Positions 16,917-26,220 are shown, counted from the stretch's first letter. The stretch: DNA of 64,000 bases from Sediminispirochaeta smaragdinae DSM 11293 (GCF_000143985.1 NC_014364.1:930001-994000); one strand, 5' to 3'. Program-made: numbers and translations. Notes: a model not told the origin generated them from the letters alone.

Positions 16917-18242
16917 ATGAGAAAACGCATGGCCACGGGAGTAATCATGTTTACGATGCTTTCCCTCATGCAGCTTTCGGCGGAAACCCTTTCTCTCGAC
17001 AAAGAGAAGTGTATTGCCCTTGCTCTTAAGAACAATACCGGACTCCTGGAAGAGTCCATCTCTCTCCAAACCTCCGAGCGCAGTGCGAAAAATAGTTGGA
17101 ACCTCCTTTTGCCCGATGTTTCAGCTTCTCTCTCGCTGAGTAGTTCTTCGAGCTACTCTGATGATACGGATGAGACAAAGCTTGGAGTAAGTCCGGGACT
17201 TTCGTTGACCTATACTGTTTCTCCCGGGCTCAAGGAGTCGATGAGGCAGCTTCAAATTGAATTGGAAGGTTCTCAAATCAGTTATGATGATGCCCTTTTA
17301 CAGCTCAAGATGGATGTAGAGAGCGAATTCTATTATCTCCTCACTAGTCGGGGAAATCTTGAGATACAGAAGAACGATATTGAACTTGCTCAGCGAAGAT
17401 ATGAGCAGGTTCAGGAAAAATTTAGAAATGGTCTGGTTCCTGAATTGGATGTGCTTCAGGAGCGGGTCAATGTTGCGAATTTGAAACCCACCTATAGTTC
17501 TCTTAAAGCCACATATCAGAATCGCCTAAAAGAATTTCTGGTCATTCTCGGACTCGACCCCTCTCAAGAAGTTTCCCTGGAAGGTTCTCTCGAAGTTGAT
17601 ACCTATGAGTTGGACGCCCTTCAATTGATTGAGCAGTATCTTGCGAATCGATCGGATATCAAGGCTCAGCAAAATAGTTTGGAACTGCTTGAAAGTTCAC
17701 TTCGTTACTCTCAGAAGACCGGACATTTACCATCGATCTCTCTCTCTGCCACTGTGTCGGAAGATTATTCCAAGCCGTTTTCTTCCGGCACGTGGCAGGA
17801 TTCTTCCCAGAAAACCGGACTTGCGTTTTCAATTGGAGTTTCTTTGGGTTTGGATAATTATATTCCCGGTTCATCTACGGATCTGGAAATCAAAGAACTT
17901 GAAGATTCTATACAGAAGGCCCAGCTCTCTTTTGATCAATTGATCCAGGACGCTCGTCTGGAGATTATCAATGTCGTTAATTCGATCAATACAGATCGTG
18001 AAAATATCGAGCTTTCCAGGTTGAATCTGGAATTATCGGAGAAATCCTACGCGATGACCGAAGAAAGTTTTTCACGTGGAAAAAGCGACCGTATTACCCT
18101 TGATGATGCTCAGCAGGATCTTTTGACCGCTCGGCAAAACCTTCTTGAAAGCCAATATGATTACATGAGTGATCTTATTACGTTACGTGGAGCCCTTGGT
18201 ATTGAATCTCTGGATGAGTTGAACAAAGCGGATAAGGAGTGA
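16917..18242 (+). CDS. TolC-family outer-membrane efflux protein
   Basis: A 441-residue outer-membrane channel of a tripartite efflux system. A signal peptide (MRKRMATGVIMFTMLSLMQLSA) is followed by two internally similar helical halves with the typical QERVNVANLKPTYSSLK and SRGKSDRITLDDAQQDLLTARQNL segments. ATG 16917 was chosen because GGAG lies nine bases upstream; an in-frame ATG at 16902 would add five acidic residues ahead of the signal peptide. It is the first gene of a four-gene operon with an adaptor, an RND pump and a PII-like protein. Confidence 0.9.
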   Translation: MRKRMATGVIMFTMLSLMQLSAETLSLDKEKCIALALKNNTGLLEESISLQTSERSAKNSWNLLLPDVSASLSLSSSSSYSDDTDETKLGVSPGLSLTYTVSPGLKESMRQLQIELEGSQISYDDALLQLKMDVESEFYYLLTSRGNLEIQKNDIELAQRRYEQVQEKFRNGLVPELDVLQERVNVANLKPTYSSLKATYQNRLKEFLVILGLDPSQEVSLEGSLEVDTYELDALQLIEQYLANRSDIKAQQNSLELLESSLRYSQKTGHLPSISLSATVSEDYSKPFSSGTWQDSSQKTGLAFSIGVSLGLDNYIPGSSTDLEIKELEDSIQKAQLSFDQLIQDARLEIINVVNSINTDRENIELSRLNLELSEKSYAMTEESFSRGKSDRITLDDAQQDLLTARQNLLESQYDYMSDLITLRGALGIESLDELNKADKE

Positions 18243-18246
18243 TTGC

Positions 18247-19248
18247 ATGGAGACGAAAAAAGGCGATCGGATAATTCAGATCATACTTTTGTTGATAATA
18301 GCTGCAGGTTTTGCAGGTATCGCATTAATACTTAAAGGCTCTGGTGCCGATTCAGGACAAAAAGGCGGCATGCCGGGAGGTCCTGGGGCAGGTGGCGCGC
18401 CTACTGCACAGCAGCAATCTTCGGATGGATCGGGAGAATCTTCCACGGTCGCCGTTGAGGCCGAATATGCCGCAAGACAGACCGTAAGTCAATTTATTCG
18501 TGTAAATGGTGATGTCGTAAGCGATGTTTCGGTCGATATCTATCCGGATGTGGCCGGAAAGATCGTAGTGCGAAACGTTGATCCCGGCAATTTCGTGAAA
18601 AAGGGCGATGTGGTCGCCATTGTTGACCCGTCGGTACCCGGCGAGTTTTACAGCCGAAGCCCGATTTTGTCGACGATTTCAGGGACGATCATCGATGTGA
18701 ATGTGAATGTGGGAGATACCGTTTCCACCTCCACTTCGGTGGCCGTCGTCGGTGATCTTACGAAACTTTCTCTTGTAACCTATGTGCCCGAACGATACAT
18801 TACCTATCTCAAATTGGGGCTCCACGCAGAGGTCTTTCTCGAAGCCTTTCCTGACACGGTTTTCGATGCCAGGGTTGTTCAGCTTAATCCCGTCGTAGAT
18901 AACGAATCTCGCTCCATGGAAGTCAAACTCGAGATAGTCAATCAGGATTCCCGTATTCGAGCCGGAATGTTTGCTTCGATGAAACTTATCACCAGGGAAA
19001 GCCGTGATTGTATCGCGGTCCCGTCCGGTGCTGTTTCAAGCTATTACGACGATTCTGTTGTATATGTCGTCAAGGACGACAATAGTGTGGAGCGTCGGGT
19101 GGTAAGCTTGGGACTGAAATCGGATGAAATGGTCGAGGTTCTTTCAGGCCTTTCCGAAAACGAGCTTGTGGTTACCCAGGGGGTCTCTTCCGTAACCGAT
19201 GGTTCTCCTGTGCGGATGGTCAACGACCCGGATGCCGTGGAGGAATAG
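18247..19248 (+). CDS. RND efflux periplasmic adaptor (membrane fusion protein)
   Basis: A 333-residue HlyD/AcrA-type adaptor. An N-terminal anchor helix (IIQIILLLIIAAGFAGIALIL) is followed by a glycine-rich linker (about 38-60), then the lipoyl/barrel-sandwich halves (VDPGNFVKKGDVVAIVD and NVNVGDTVSTSTSVAVVGD), a beta-barrel domain and a membrane-proximal domain. The alpha-hairpin between the lipoyl halves is almost absent, so contact with the channel must differ from AcrA. It starts 4 bp after the channel gene and ends directly at the pump's ATG. Confidence 0.9.
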   Translation: METKKGDRIIQIILLLIIAAGFAGIALILKGSGADSGQKGGMPGGPGAGGAPTAQQQSSDGSGESSTVAVEAEYAARQTVSQFIRVNGDVVSDVSVDIYPDVAGKIVVRNVDPGNFVKKGDVVAIVDPSVPGEFYSRSPILSTISGTIIDVNVNVGDTVSTSTSVAVVGDLTKLSLVTYVPERYITYLKLGLHAEVFLEAFPDTVFDARVVQLNPVVDNESRSMEVKLEIVNQDSRIRAGMFASMKLITRESRDCIAVPSGAVSSYYDDSVVYVVKDDNSVERRVVSLGLKSDEMVEVLSGLSENELVVTQGVSSVTDGSPVRMVNDPDAVEE

Positions 19249-22200
19249 ATGAATATTACAGAGTTATCGGTACGGCGTCCCGTCACCATACTGGTTGTAA
19301 CGGCCTTGCTTGTCGGGCTCTCCCTTTTTATGGTTCCCGATCTTGCTGTTGAGATGTTTCCCTCCACCGACTTTCCCGTGATCATGGTTCGGACGACCTA
19401 TACCGGCGCCAGTCCCGAGGAAGTTGAAGATAGTATTACCAGTGTTCTGGAAAAACAGCTTTCCAATGTAAGCGGAATAGAATCGATCACCTCAACCTCG
19501 AGTGAGGGATCGAGCCTTATCCGTCTGGAGTTTGATTACAGCACGGATCTTGACGACGCCACAAACGACATACGTGATTCTCTTGAGCGTGTTACTTCGG
19601 CGCTGCCCGACGATGCCGGATCCCCTCAGATTCTGAAATTCGACAGCAGCTCGATGCCCATCATGCGATTGATGGTTTCGGGAGAGGAAACCTCCGATGT
19701 CCTGACACAGCTTGCCGAGGACACCATCCAGCCGCGACTGGAACGTATCAAGGGCGTGGCCTCGGCAGATGTCCGTGGGGGTGAGACCAAAGAGGTGAAG
19801 GTCGACCTCTCTCTCAACAGGATGGAGGCATACGGTATTTCCTTTTCGACGGTAGAGTCGGCCCTTGAAGCCCAGGATGTGCTCCTTAGCGGCGGAGACT
19901 TTGAAAAAGGAGGAATGTCGTACAACCTGCGCATCAATGAACGTTTCGGTAGCTTAGACGATATTTGCAGAACCGTTGTGGCCAGTATCGATACGAACAA
20001 TTCCTCAGGTTCGGTCAATCGTTCCAACGTAGTCAGGCTTGAAGATATTGCCGATGTCTATCTTGGCGAAGAAGATTCAACCACGAGGGTCTATGTAAAC
20101 GGTTCTCCTTCGGTATCGGTGGTGATCAGAAACGAGACCGATACCAATACCGTGCAGATTGCAAATGCGGTCAGGAAGGCCCTTCCCGAGATCAATAAGA
20201 CCCTTCCCTCAGGGGTAAAGGTCGAGATCCTCTACGATACGACAACCATGATCTCCACCCTTTTGAATCAGGTCTACATCTCGGCCTTGCAAGGTGCTAT
20301 TCTTGCCATGCTTATTCTCTTTGTGTTCCTGCGAAACATCAAAAGTACATTGATCGTCGGTATATCGATTCCCATCTCCCTTTTAATAACCCTCGGAGCG
20401 ATGTTCTTTTTCGATCTGACGTTGAACATGATATCCCTCACCGGATTGATTCTTGGCCTGGGAATGATTGTTGATAGTTCCATCGTCATCCTCGAAAATA
20501 TCTACAAATATCGGGAACGTGGAGCAAAGCTGCATGCTGCCGCAATTTTGGGATCCAGAGAGATGGTCACAGCCATCGTTGCCTCCACCTTGACGACCCT
20601 CTGTGTGTTCATCCCTATGATCATCTGGAAAGACGATCTTGAGATGCTTGGCCAGATGTTCCAGGATATGATCTTTACCATCGTTATCTCTCTGCTTTCC
20701 TCCCTTGCTGTTGCGCTCATGGTTGTTCCGGCCCTCAGCAGTACGTACCTCAAGGTCTATTCCCGAAAACAGAAACCACTGAAAAATCCTGTGCTTCGAA
20801 AGTTGGATAACATATCGGAAAGAGGGTTCACCGCCTTTGAAAACGGCTATGCGTCGGCACTTCGTTTTGCACTGAGGAACAGGGCCCTTGTCCTGACTTT
20901 GGTAATCGTTCTCTTTCTTCTGTCTCTCGCACAATTGTCCACCATGGGGCTCCAGTTTCAACCCAATTCCGACTCTGACGACGAGGTTACCATCGATCTT
21001 ACCATGCCCGTCGGTACGGCACTTGATAGCACCGAAGCCGTTTTGATGGAGATGCGTAAGACGGTCGAAAAAGAGATCAAAGGTTATGAAAATATCATCA
21101 TAACGGTGGGATCGGGAGGCTTTACTTCATCCAATACCTATGAAGGTAGTATCGAGATCATGCTGCCGGACCTTGAAGATCAGATCGACAACCCTACGAC
21201 GATCAAGAAGAAACTGCGGCCCTACCTGAATGAGATACCCAACGCCAGTTTCGAATTTTCTTCGGGACGGAGATTTGGGGGGACCAGCGACCCCGTCGAT
21301 ATCGAGGTGGTTTCCAGCGATCTCACCCTTGCTGGGGAAACCGCGTCCAAGATACGTGATCTTATTCGCGATCTGCCGCAAATCGTCGATCCTCTGTCTT
21401 CTCTTGAGAACGGAGCCCCCGAATACCGTATCGTTATTGATAAAGATCGTGCCGCCGCCCTCGGCCTGACGGTTTCCGATGTGGCTTCTGCGGTGAGCGA
21501 CCTTGTGGACGGCGATGCTCCGGTTACCTATTGGCTCAACGGCGATGAGCTGGATGTACTGGTTCGCTTGAAGGAAGAGGACCGAAACAGTGAGACGGTA
21601 CTCAACTCTTTATCCATCATTTCTTCCTCGGGTGAAGCGATCCCGCTTTCCAATATCGCCTCCTTCGAGTTGACGGCGGGACCTGAGGATATCGATCGCG
21701 AGGATGAAAAGCGTGTTGTCCATGTAACCTCTGATATCACCTCCGATACTACAGCGACCGAGGTGAATGCGATGCTCCAGGAGTATCTTAGCACCTCTTT
21801 TGTGGTTCCCGACGGCGTGACGCTCTCTTTCAGCGGCGAGGCCGAGGATATATCCCGAATGGGTGGGCCTTTGGTCATCGTTCTGGTTATAGCCATCATC
21901 ATGGTTTTTGCCGTGATGGCGAGTCTGTTTGAGTCTCTTGTCGATCCCTTTATTATCTTTTTCTCGATCCCAATGCTGCTTATCGGAGTTGTTTTGGTCT
22001 ATACCCTACTGGGCCAACCGCTCAGTCTTTTTTCGATCGTTGGAATGGTTGTTCTTGTCGGAATCGTTGTAAACAACGGAATCGTGCTTGTCGATTATAC
22101 GAACCTATTGCGCCACAAGGGGGTGCCGCTGATGGAGGCGGTCCAGACCGGTGCCAGAAGCAGATTGCGGCCGGTATTGATGACGAGTCTTACCACCATT

Positions 22201-22392
22201 CTCGGAATGGTTCCTATGGGATTTTTTGGGGCTGAGGGTACCGAATCTATTCAGGCCATCGGTCAAACCATCGTCGGCGGACTTGTCGCAAGTACCTTCC
22301 TTACGCTTTTGGTTACCCCAGTGGTCTATTCGCTCATCAACAGGGACCGCAAGTGGTTTAGGAAGAAGAAAAAAGAGGAGGGCAACAAATGA
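19249..22392 (+). CDS. RND-family efflux pump (AcrB/MdtB-like)
   Basis: A 1047-residue inner-membrane proton-driven exporter with twelve transmembrane segments and two large periplasmic loops. The N-terminus is standard (MNITELSVRRPVTILVV). In helix 4 the usual VDD is IVDSS: the first aspartate is kept and the second is serine. The C-terminal half carries PMLLIGVVLVY, VGIVVNNGIVLVDYTN and RLRPVLMTSLTTILGMVP, all family hallmarks. GGAGG lies upstream. The stop overlaps the next small gene by 4 bp. The exported compound is unknown. Confidence 0.93.
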   Translation: MNITELSVRRPVTILVVTALLVGLSLFMVPDLAVEMFPSTDFPVIMVRTTYTGASPEEVEDSITSVLEKQLSNVSGIESITSTSSEGSSLIRLEFDYSTDLDDATNDIRDSLERVTSALPDDAGSPQILKFDSSSMPIMRLMVSGEETSDVLTQLAEDTIQPRLERIKGVASADVRGGETKEVKVDLSLNRMEAYGISFSTVESALEAQDVLLSGGDFEKGGMSYNLRINERFGSLDDICRTVVASIDTNNSSGSVNRSNVVRLEDIADVYLGEEDSTTRVYVNGSPSVSVVIRNETDTNTVQIANAVRKALPEINKTLPSGVKVEILYDTTTMISTLLNQVYISALQGAILAMLILFVFLRNIKSTLIVGISIPISLLITLGAMFFFDLTLNMISLTGLILGLGMIVDSSIVILENIYKYRERGAKLHAAAILGSREMVTAIVASTLTTLCVFIPMIIWKDDLEMLGQMFQDMIFTIVISLLSSLAVALMVVPALSSTYLKVYSRKQKPLKNPVLRKLDNISERGFTAFENGYASALRFALRNRALVLTLVIVLFLLSLAQLSTMGLQFQPNSDSDDEVTIDLTMPVGTALDSTEAVLMEMRKTVEKEIKGYENIIITVGSGGFTSSNTYEGSIEIMLPDLEDQIDNPTTIKKKLRPYLNEIPNASFEFSSGRRFGGTSDPVDIEVVSSDLTLAGETASKIRDLIRDLPQIVDPLSSLENGAPEYRIVIDKDRAAALGLTVSDVASAVSDLVDGDAPVTYWLNGDELDVLVRLKEEDRNSETVLNSLSIISSSGEAIPLSNIASFELTAGPEDIDREDEKRVVHVTSDITSDTTATEVNAMLQEYLSTSFVVPDGVTLSFSGEAEDISRMGGPLVIVLVIAIIMVFAVMASLFESLVDPFIIFFSIPMLLIGVVLVYTLLGQPLSLFSIVGMVVLVGIVVNNGIVLVDYTNLLRHKGVPLMEAVQTGARSRLRPVLMTSLTTILGMVPMGFFGAEGTESIQAIGQTIVGGLVASTFLTLLVTPVVYSLINRDRKWFRKKKKEEGNK

Positions 22393-22682
22393 TTGAAATG
22401 AATATCATTGCAAACCAATCCATCGAAGAAGATATCATCGAGGTACTGGAGGCCCGCGGATTCAGGGATAACTTTTCCCTCTTTTCTCCCCTTTTCGGGC
22501 GTGGCCGTCACGGTCGAAGAGAAGCTTCGGCTATTTGGCCGGAGAAGAATGTTATGTTTTATATCGTTATGGAGGATGATCAAATAGATGTTCTTGTGGC
22601 CGATCTGAAGATGCTTAAGGAGAAGTTTGAACAAGAGGGAATACGCTGCTACGTGAAACGTGATATAAGCCGCCTTTTGTGA
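22389..22682 (+). CDS. Small PII-like protein associated with the RND pump (PG0541-like)
   Basis: A 97-residue soluble protein whose beta-alpha-beta pattern (MIEMNIIANQSIEEDIIEVLEARG, then NVMFYIVMEDDQIDVLVADLKML) resembles PII/ferredoxin-like folds. From memory it matches a PG0541-type transporter-associated family that follows RND pump genes. It overlaps the pump gene by 4 bp, so it is co-translated. It may gate or regulate the pump; no ligand is known to me. A strong terminator follows. Confidence 0.7.
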   Translation: MIEMNIIANQSIEEDIIEVLEARGFRDNFSLFSPLFGRGRHGRREASAIWPEKNVMFYIVMEDDQIDVLVADLKMLKEKFEQEGIRCYVKRDISRLL

Positions 22683-22713
22683 TTCCTGGAATGAAGGCGT
22701 TTCGAACTATGTG

Positions 22714-22746
22714 GGGGCGGTACTGATCGGTACCGCCCCTCTTTTT
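22714..22746 (+). terminator. Intrinsic terminator of the efflux operon
   Basis: GGGGCGGTAC (22714-22723), a 6-base loop and GTACCGCCCC (22730-22739), followed by TCTTTTT: a perfect 10-bp stem with a T-tract. Confidence 0.9.
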
Positions 22747-22764
22747 GGGTGATATCCCGGTAGT

Positions 22765-22782
22765 TGTCCGGAATAATGGTGG
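22765..22782 (+). repeat. Solo end of the ~142-bp inverted-repeat family (copy C)
   Basis: TGTCCGGAATAATGGTGG matches 16 of 18 positions of the terminal repeat of copy A. No inverted partner is found ~142 bp to the right, where the sequence is coding. It lies 12 bp beyond the stop of the minus-strand phosphatase/glycosidase gene. It is either a remnant of an element or a short repeat in its own right. Confidence 0.45.
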
Positions 22783-22794
22783 TTGCAGCTCCTG

Positions 22795-24882
22795 CTACTG
22801 CTCCGAGTTATCGGCTTCAAGCTGCAGCGCATAATAGGCCCCGATAAAACCGGCGGCAGACCATGCCTGATATCTTTTTCCCATCGGCCTGCCGGTTCTG
22901 CCATGTACCCATTCGTTGAACTCCCACTCATGTTCAATTCCTTCATGATTGACCAGTGCAAGCCGAAATAATTCTTGCTGAGCAAGGTCTCTGAGGCCGA
23001 GGCGGCTAATGAACATCACCCAATAGGCCCCAATAAAGGGCCATATACCTCCGTTGTGGTAATGGTGGGGAAGGTTGAGTAAATTTACGGTATAATAGGT
23101 GCGCCAAGCAGGATCCCCTGCATTGACAGGCGGATAAAGATTGGCCACCGGAGCCGGTTCGTTCACCCCGACCCCCCACATAAACTGGAAGGCAATCTTT
23201 GCCCGCTCGGCGGATAGCACATTGAACAGGACGGCAAGAATATTGCCGTAAACATCGCAGCGCCAGTCAAAACCGAAGGGGGTAATCTCGGCAAGAAGAT
23301 AGGATGTGTCTCCCATGGAGAATTGCTGATCGGAAAAAGCTTTGATGGCATCGCTATGTATCGAGGGCCAGAACTTGCGGTTAATGGTTTCTTTGATCTG
23401 TTGGGCCATCCGCAGCCGCTGCCCTGCGGTGTCGAAGTCTCCCAATAGTTCGGCAATTCTGCCGTGGCAGAGATTTGCATTGTACCAGAGGACCTCGTCG
23501 TATAGGATATTATAGCTTCTTCCGAAAAGATCCATCCAATCACCTGCTTCCGGGATTTCAAGAAGCGAATCGTTGTTACTGTCCTGGGCTTCAAGCCAAT
23601 TCATGGCATTTTTGATTTCACCCGCCCAGTTGCGAAGAAACTGGTAGTCTCTGGTTTCTCGTATGAAATGATAGAAGGCGATCACCAGCCACAGCCCGGA
23701 ATCGATTGAGGCGATGCCTCCAATACCGGAATAATCCGGCTCTCCAGTGTCGATTGAAACATTACTCGGCACCTGTCCTCTTGGCGTGATATGGGAAAGC
23801 AGGGTTGTCATGGTTGCTTGCTGGCATCGTTGAATATCAGGGTCCTTGAGGGATAGGCTGTTCATGACAACAATCGCTCCGTCTCTGGCCCATATACTTT
23901 TGTAGTTTGAATCGGTAGCGTCGAGGATATTGTCATCGAGGCTGCAGGCAGAAAAACCTTTTGGCGTAATACAGCGTTTTAAAGCGTTTATCGCTTCCTG
24001 ATAGGCCTCATTGATCAGCCCGTGCTGTGATTCACTCAGGCTCTTAAAAGCGTCTGAGTTCACTACACTATGGAATCTGGGATCGAATTGGCTGTGGACT
24101 AGTTCTATATCGCTGATATCCGCAATTTCTTCGATGAGTTCGTAGTGGAGAAGCCCGTCGAGAACCCCATCGGCAAAAGGCCTCCCAGCCGTATAGGTTG
24201 GCAACTCCATAGTCGCCAAAAACAGCTCCGGCTGAGCGTTCTCGACAATGATTCCCCTGACACCTCTGATGGTAAACATGGAGCTGTCGTTGCCGGTATC
24301 TCCGGCGACGATGACCTCTTCGGCTTCGATTTCTATTCGTTTCAGAAGCCAGGCAAGGGCATTTCCCTTATTGGCGTACTGGGGAAGAATATCAAGATCT
24401 CTGCTTGATGAGTAGACCACATTGACCGATAGCCCGAGTCCTCGCAGGGCATCTTTGATTTCTTGAAGGCGCTCTGGTGTGGCGTCATGGATATACCAGC
24501 TTGATTTAAAGGCGTTTTGATATTTGGGCGGCTGTTCCTCGGTATCGGAAAATGAATCGAGGCAAGTCCTGACCGTTTTCAGATCCCATCCCGTATTGAG
24601 GGTTTCGGCGAAGCGTTTAATCAATTCCCGCTTCCGAAAGTCGTAGATAAGGGTTCCTACTCCGCAGATGAGATAGTCGGGATCCGGAAGGTCGCTCTGC
24701 TTCAGCAGCTCAAAGGTATGCGGGAGCAGCCTGCCACTGTTGTAAACAAGCAGGGGGGCGGCGCTTCCTTTTTTCCTGCGCAATCCCTCCCATGTTCGCT
24801 TAAACGAGACCGTAGCATCCGGCTTGCCAATCAATGTTCCGTCAAGGTCGGAAGAAAAAAGTCGTGCCGCTTTCTTATTCAT
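22795..24882 (-). CDS. Fusion: mannosylfructose/sucrose-phosphate phosphatase (HAD) and glycosidase-like domain
   Basis: A 695-residue cytoplasmic two-domain protein. Residues 1 to about 250 form a HAD-IIB phosphatase: SSDLDGT with Asp12/Asp14, a conserved VYNSGR, a SSRDLDILP block and GDTGND near 197. As I recall it, this resembles Agrobacterium mannosylfructose-phosphate phosphatase most closely, and plant/cyanobacterial sucrose phosphatases less so. Residues ~280-690 form an (alpha/alpha)6 glycosidase-like domain (SIWARDGAIV, GQVPSNV, SIDSGLWLV, IPEAGDWMDLFG, YNILYDEVLWYNA) of the GH100/glycogen-debranching type. It overlaps the 3' end of the synthase gene by 4 bp. The product of the first domain is a plausible substrate for the second. 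Confidence 0.75.
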   Translation of the reverse strand: MNKKAARLFSSDLDGTLIGKPDATVSFKRTWEGLRRKKGSAAPLLVYNSGRLLPHTFELLKQSDLPDPDYLICGVGTLIYDFRKRELIKRFAETLNTGWDLKTVRTCLDSFSDTEEQPPKYQNAFKSSWYIHDATPERLQEIKDALRGLGLSVNVVYSSSRDLDILPQYANKGNALAWLLKRIEIEAEEVIVAGDTGNDSSMFTIRGVRGIIVENAQPELFLATMELPTYTAGRPFADGVLDGLLHYELIEEIADISDIELVHSQFDPRFHSVVNSDAFKSLSESQHGLINEAYQEAINALKRCITPKGFSACSLDDNILDATDSNYKSIWARDGAIVVMNSLSLKDPDIQRCQQATMTTLLSHITPRGQVPSNVSIDTGEPDYSGIGGIASIDSGLWLVIAFYHFIRETRDYQFLRNWAGEIKNAMNWLEAQDSNNDSLLEIPEAGDWMDLFGRSYNILYDEVLWYNANLCHGRIAELLGDFDTAGQRLRMAQQIKETINRKFWPSIHSDAIKAFSDQQFSMGDTSYLLAEITPFGFDWRCDVYGNILAVLFNVLSAERAKIAFQFMWGVGVNEPAPVANLYPPVNAGDPAWRTYYTVNLLNLPHHYHNGGIWPFIGAYWVMFISRLGLRDLAQQELFRLALVNHEGIEHEWEFNEWVHGRTGRPMGKRYQAWSAAGFIGAYYALQLEADNSEQ

Positions 24883-26165
24883 TCATCCTCCTCAAACGCA
24901 TCTGTACAGGTATCGACGGCGTCAAGCAGCTGCTGTGCAATCCCTGTCCAGGTAAATCTGGATCGTGCAAGTGCCGCCCCTCTGCTTGAAAGTCGTCTGC
25001 GAAGACGTCGGTAGTGTAGGGCTTGATAGATGGCTATTCCAAACTCCTCACTGTCGAAGGGGTCGGCAATGAGGGCGTTGTCCCCAAAGCTGAGAACCCT
25101 GGCGAGCCCTCCGTGGGCGGTCACAACTACCGGGGTCCCGCTTGCCATTGCCTCAATACTTGTCATGCCGAAGGGTTCGTATCGACTTGAGAGAACAAAT
25201 AGATCTGCCGCACGGTAGTAATCGGGAAGATCTTCGTCGGCGATGAAACCGGTAAACCTGACTTGCTTTCCCAATCCATATTGAGAAACCCGCTCGAGAA
25301 GTGTTTCGTAGATTGCCTGTTCCGTTTCATTTCTGTCTTCATATCCTATCGCCAGGACCAGCTCTGCTTCGGGAATTCGTTGTACGGCAACACTAAAGGC
25401 ATCAATCAACAGATCGAAGCCCTTATTATGAGCGAGCCTGCTGACCGCAAAAATCGTTGCCGGACCGAAGCCGAGGCGTTCTTTTCGTGCCGCCTTTGTA
25501 GAGGGCCCGACGGGAAAGAAGCGATTGTCGTCGTAGCCAGGCGGGATCATTCGTATTTTCTCCTGGTCGATATCGTAGGCTTCTTGGATGAGATCCACTT
25601 GGATCGGGGTTGTTGCGGTAATCAGATCGCAGGAGCGGTAGAGCTGCCCCTCTGTTCGTATGCGCTCCGTGAAATTATAACGCTCTTCAAATTCTTCCTC
25701 ACTGTCGGGAAAATCGGTAAGCATCTGTTTCTGTTTCCAGGTTCCAATGGAGTGAGGTGTATGAACATGGGGAATTGAGAGCTGGTGTGCCAGATGCTGG
25801 CCTGCAACACCAGCATCCCAGTAGTGGCTATTGATAAAACTATAGGTGAGCTTTTCTTTTTTGATGCGTTTTCTTGCGTTTTCAACCCATTCGGGAATGG
25901 ATCGGATAAGGTATTCTTTCGGGATAAAGGCTTTTCCGCCGCAGGGGACCCTCAGAACCCGAACATGTTCGTCTACTATGTCGGTGTCCGGTTGGTCCTC
26001 AAAACGTCGGGTCCAAATGTCGACATCATAACCGAACTGTCCCAGTTTTTTGGCCAGTTCGAGGATGTAAACCACCTGTCCTCCCGTGTCGGGAGCTCCC
26101 AGAGGTGGGTCGGCCGCCACGTATCCATGGGTAGAGATCATCATAATTCGTTTTTTATCATGCAT
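24879..26165 (-). CDS. GT4 synthase, mannosylfructose-phosphate (or sucrose-phosphate) synthase
   Basis: A 428-residue cytoplasmic glycosyltransferase joining a nucleotide sugar to fructose-6-phosphate. Key segments are ISTHGYVAADPPLGAPDTGGQ, NSHYWDAGVAGQ, HTPHSIGTWK, IPPGYDDNRFFP and the GT-B donor site SSRYEPFGMTSIEAMASG. From memory the whole length matches Agrobacterium MfpsA (GDP-mannose donor) better than classical sucrose-phosphate synthases, but I could not run a comparison. ATG 26165 has GAGGAGG in front; the frame extends upstream to 26270 without a ribosome site. It is the first gene of a two-gene operon with the fused phosphatase. The product would be a compatible solute. Confidence 0.78.
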   Translation of the reverse strand: MHDKKRIMMISTHGYVAADPPLGAPDTGGQVVYILELAKKLGQFGYDVDIWTRRFEDQPDTDIVDEHVRVLRVPCGGKAFIPKEYLIRSIPEWVENARKRIKKEKLTYSFINSHYWDAGVAGQHLAHQLSIPHVHTPHSIGTWKQKQMLTDFPDSEEEFEERYNFTERIRTEGQLYRSCDLITATTPIQVDLIQEAYDIDQEKIRMIPPGYDDNRFFPVGPSTKAARKERLGFGPATIFAVSRLAHNKGFDLLIDAFSVAVQRIPEAELVLAIGYEDRNETEQAIYETLLERVSQYGLGKQVRFTGFIADEDLPDYYRAADLFVLSSRYEPFGMTSIEAMASGTPVVVTAHGGLARVLSFGDNALIADPFDSEEFGIAIYQALHYRRLRRRLSSRGAALARSRFTWTGIAQQLLDAVDTCTDAFEEDE

Positions 26166-26220
26166 ATTTTCCTCCTCTGTCCGGGAAATGATCACAGAAT
26201 AGGAAAACCGCCTGAACGCA

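Noticed and set aside
26177-26196. TGTCCGGGAAATGATCA as a further copy of the repeat end
   Set aside because: Only the first seven bases match the element end; it lies close to the synthase ribosome site and is probably chance.
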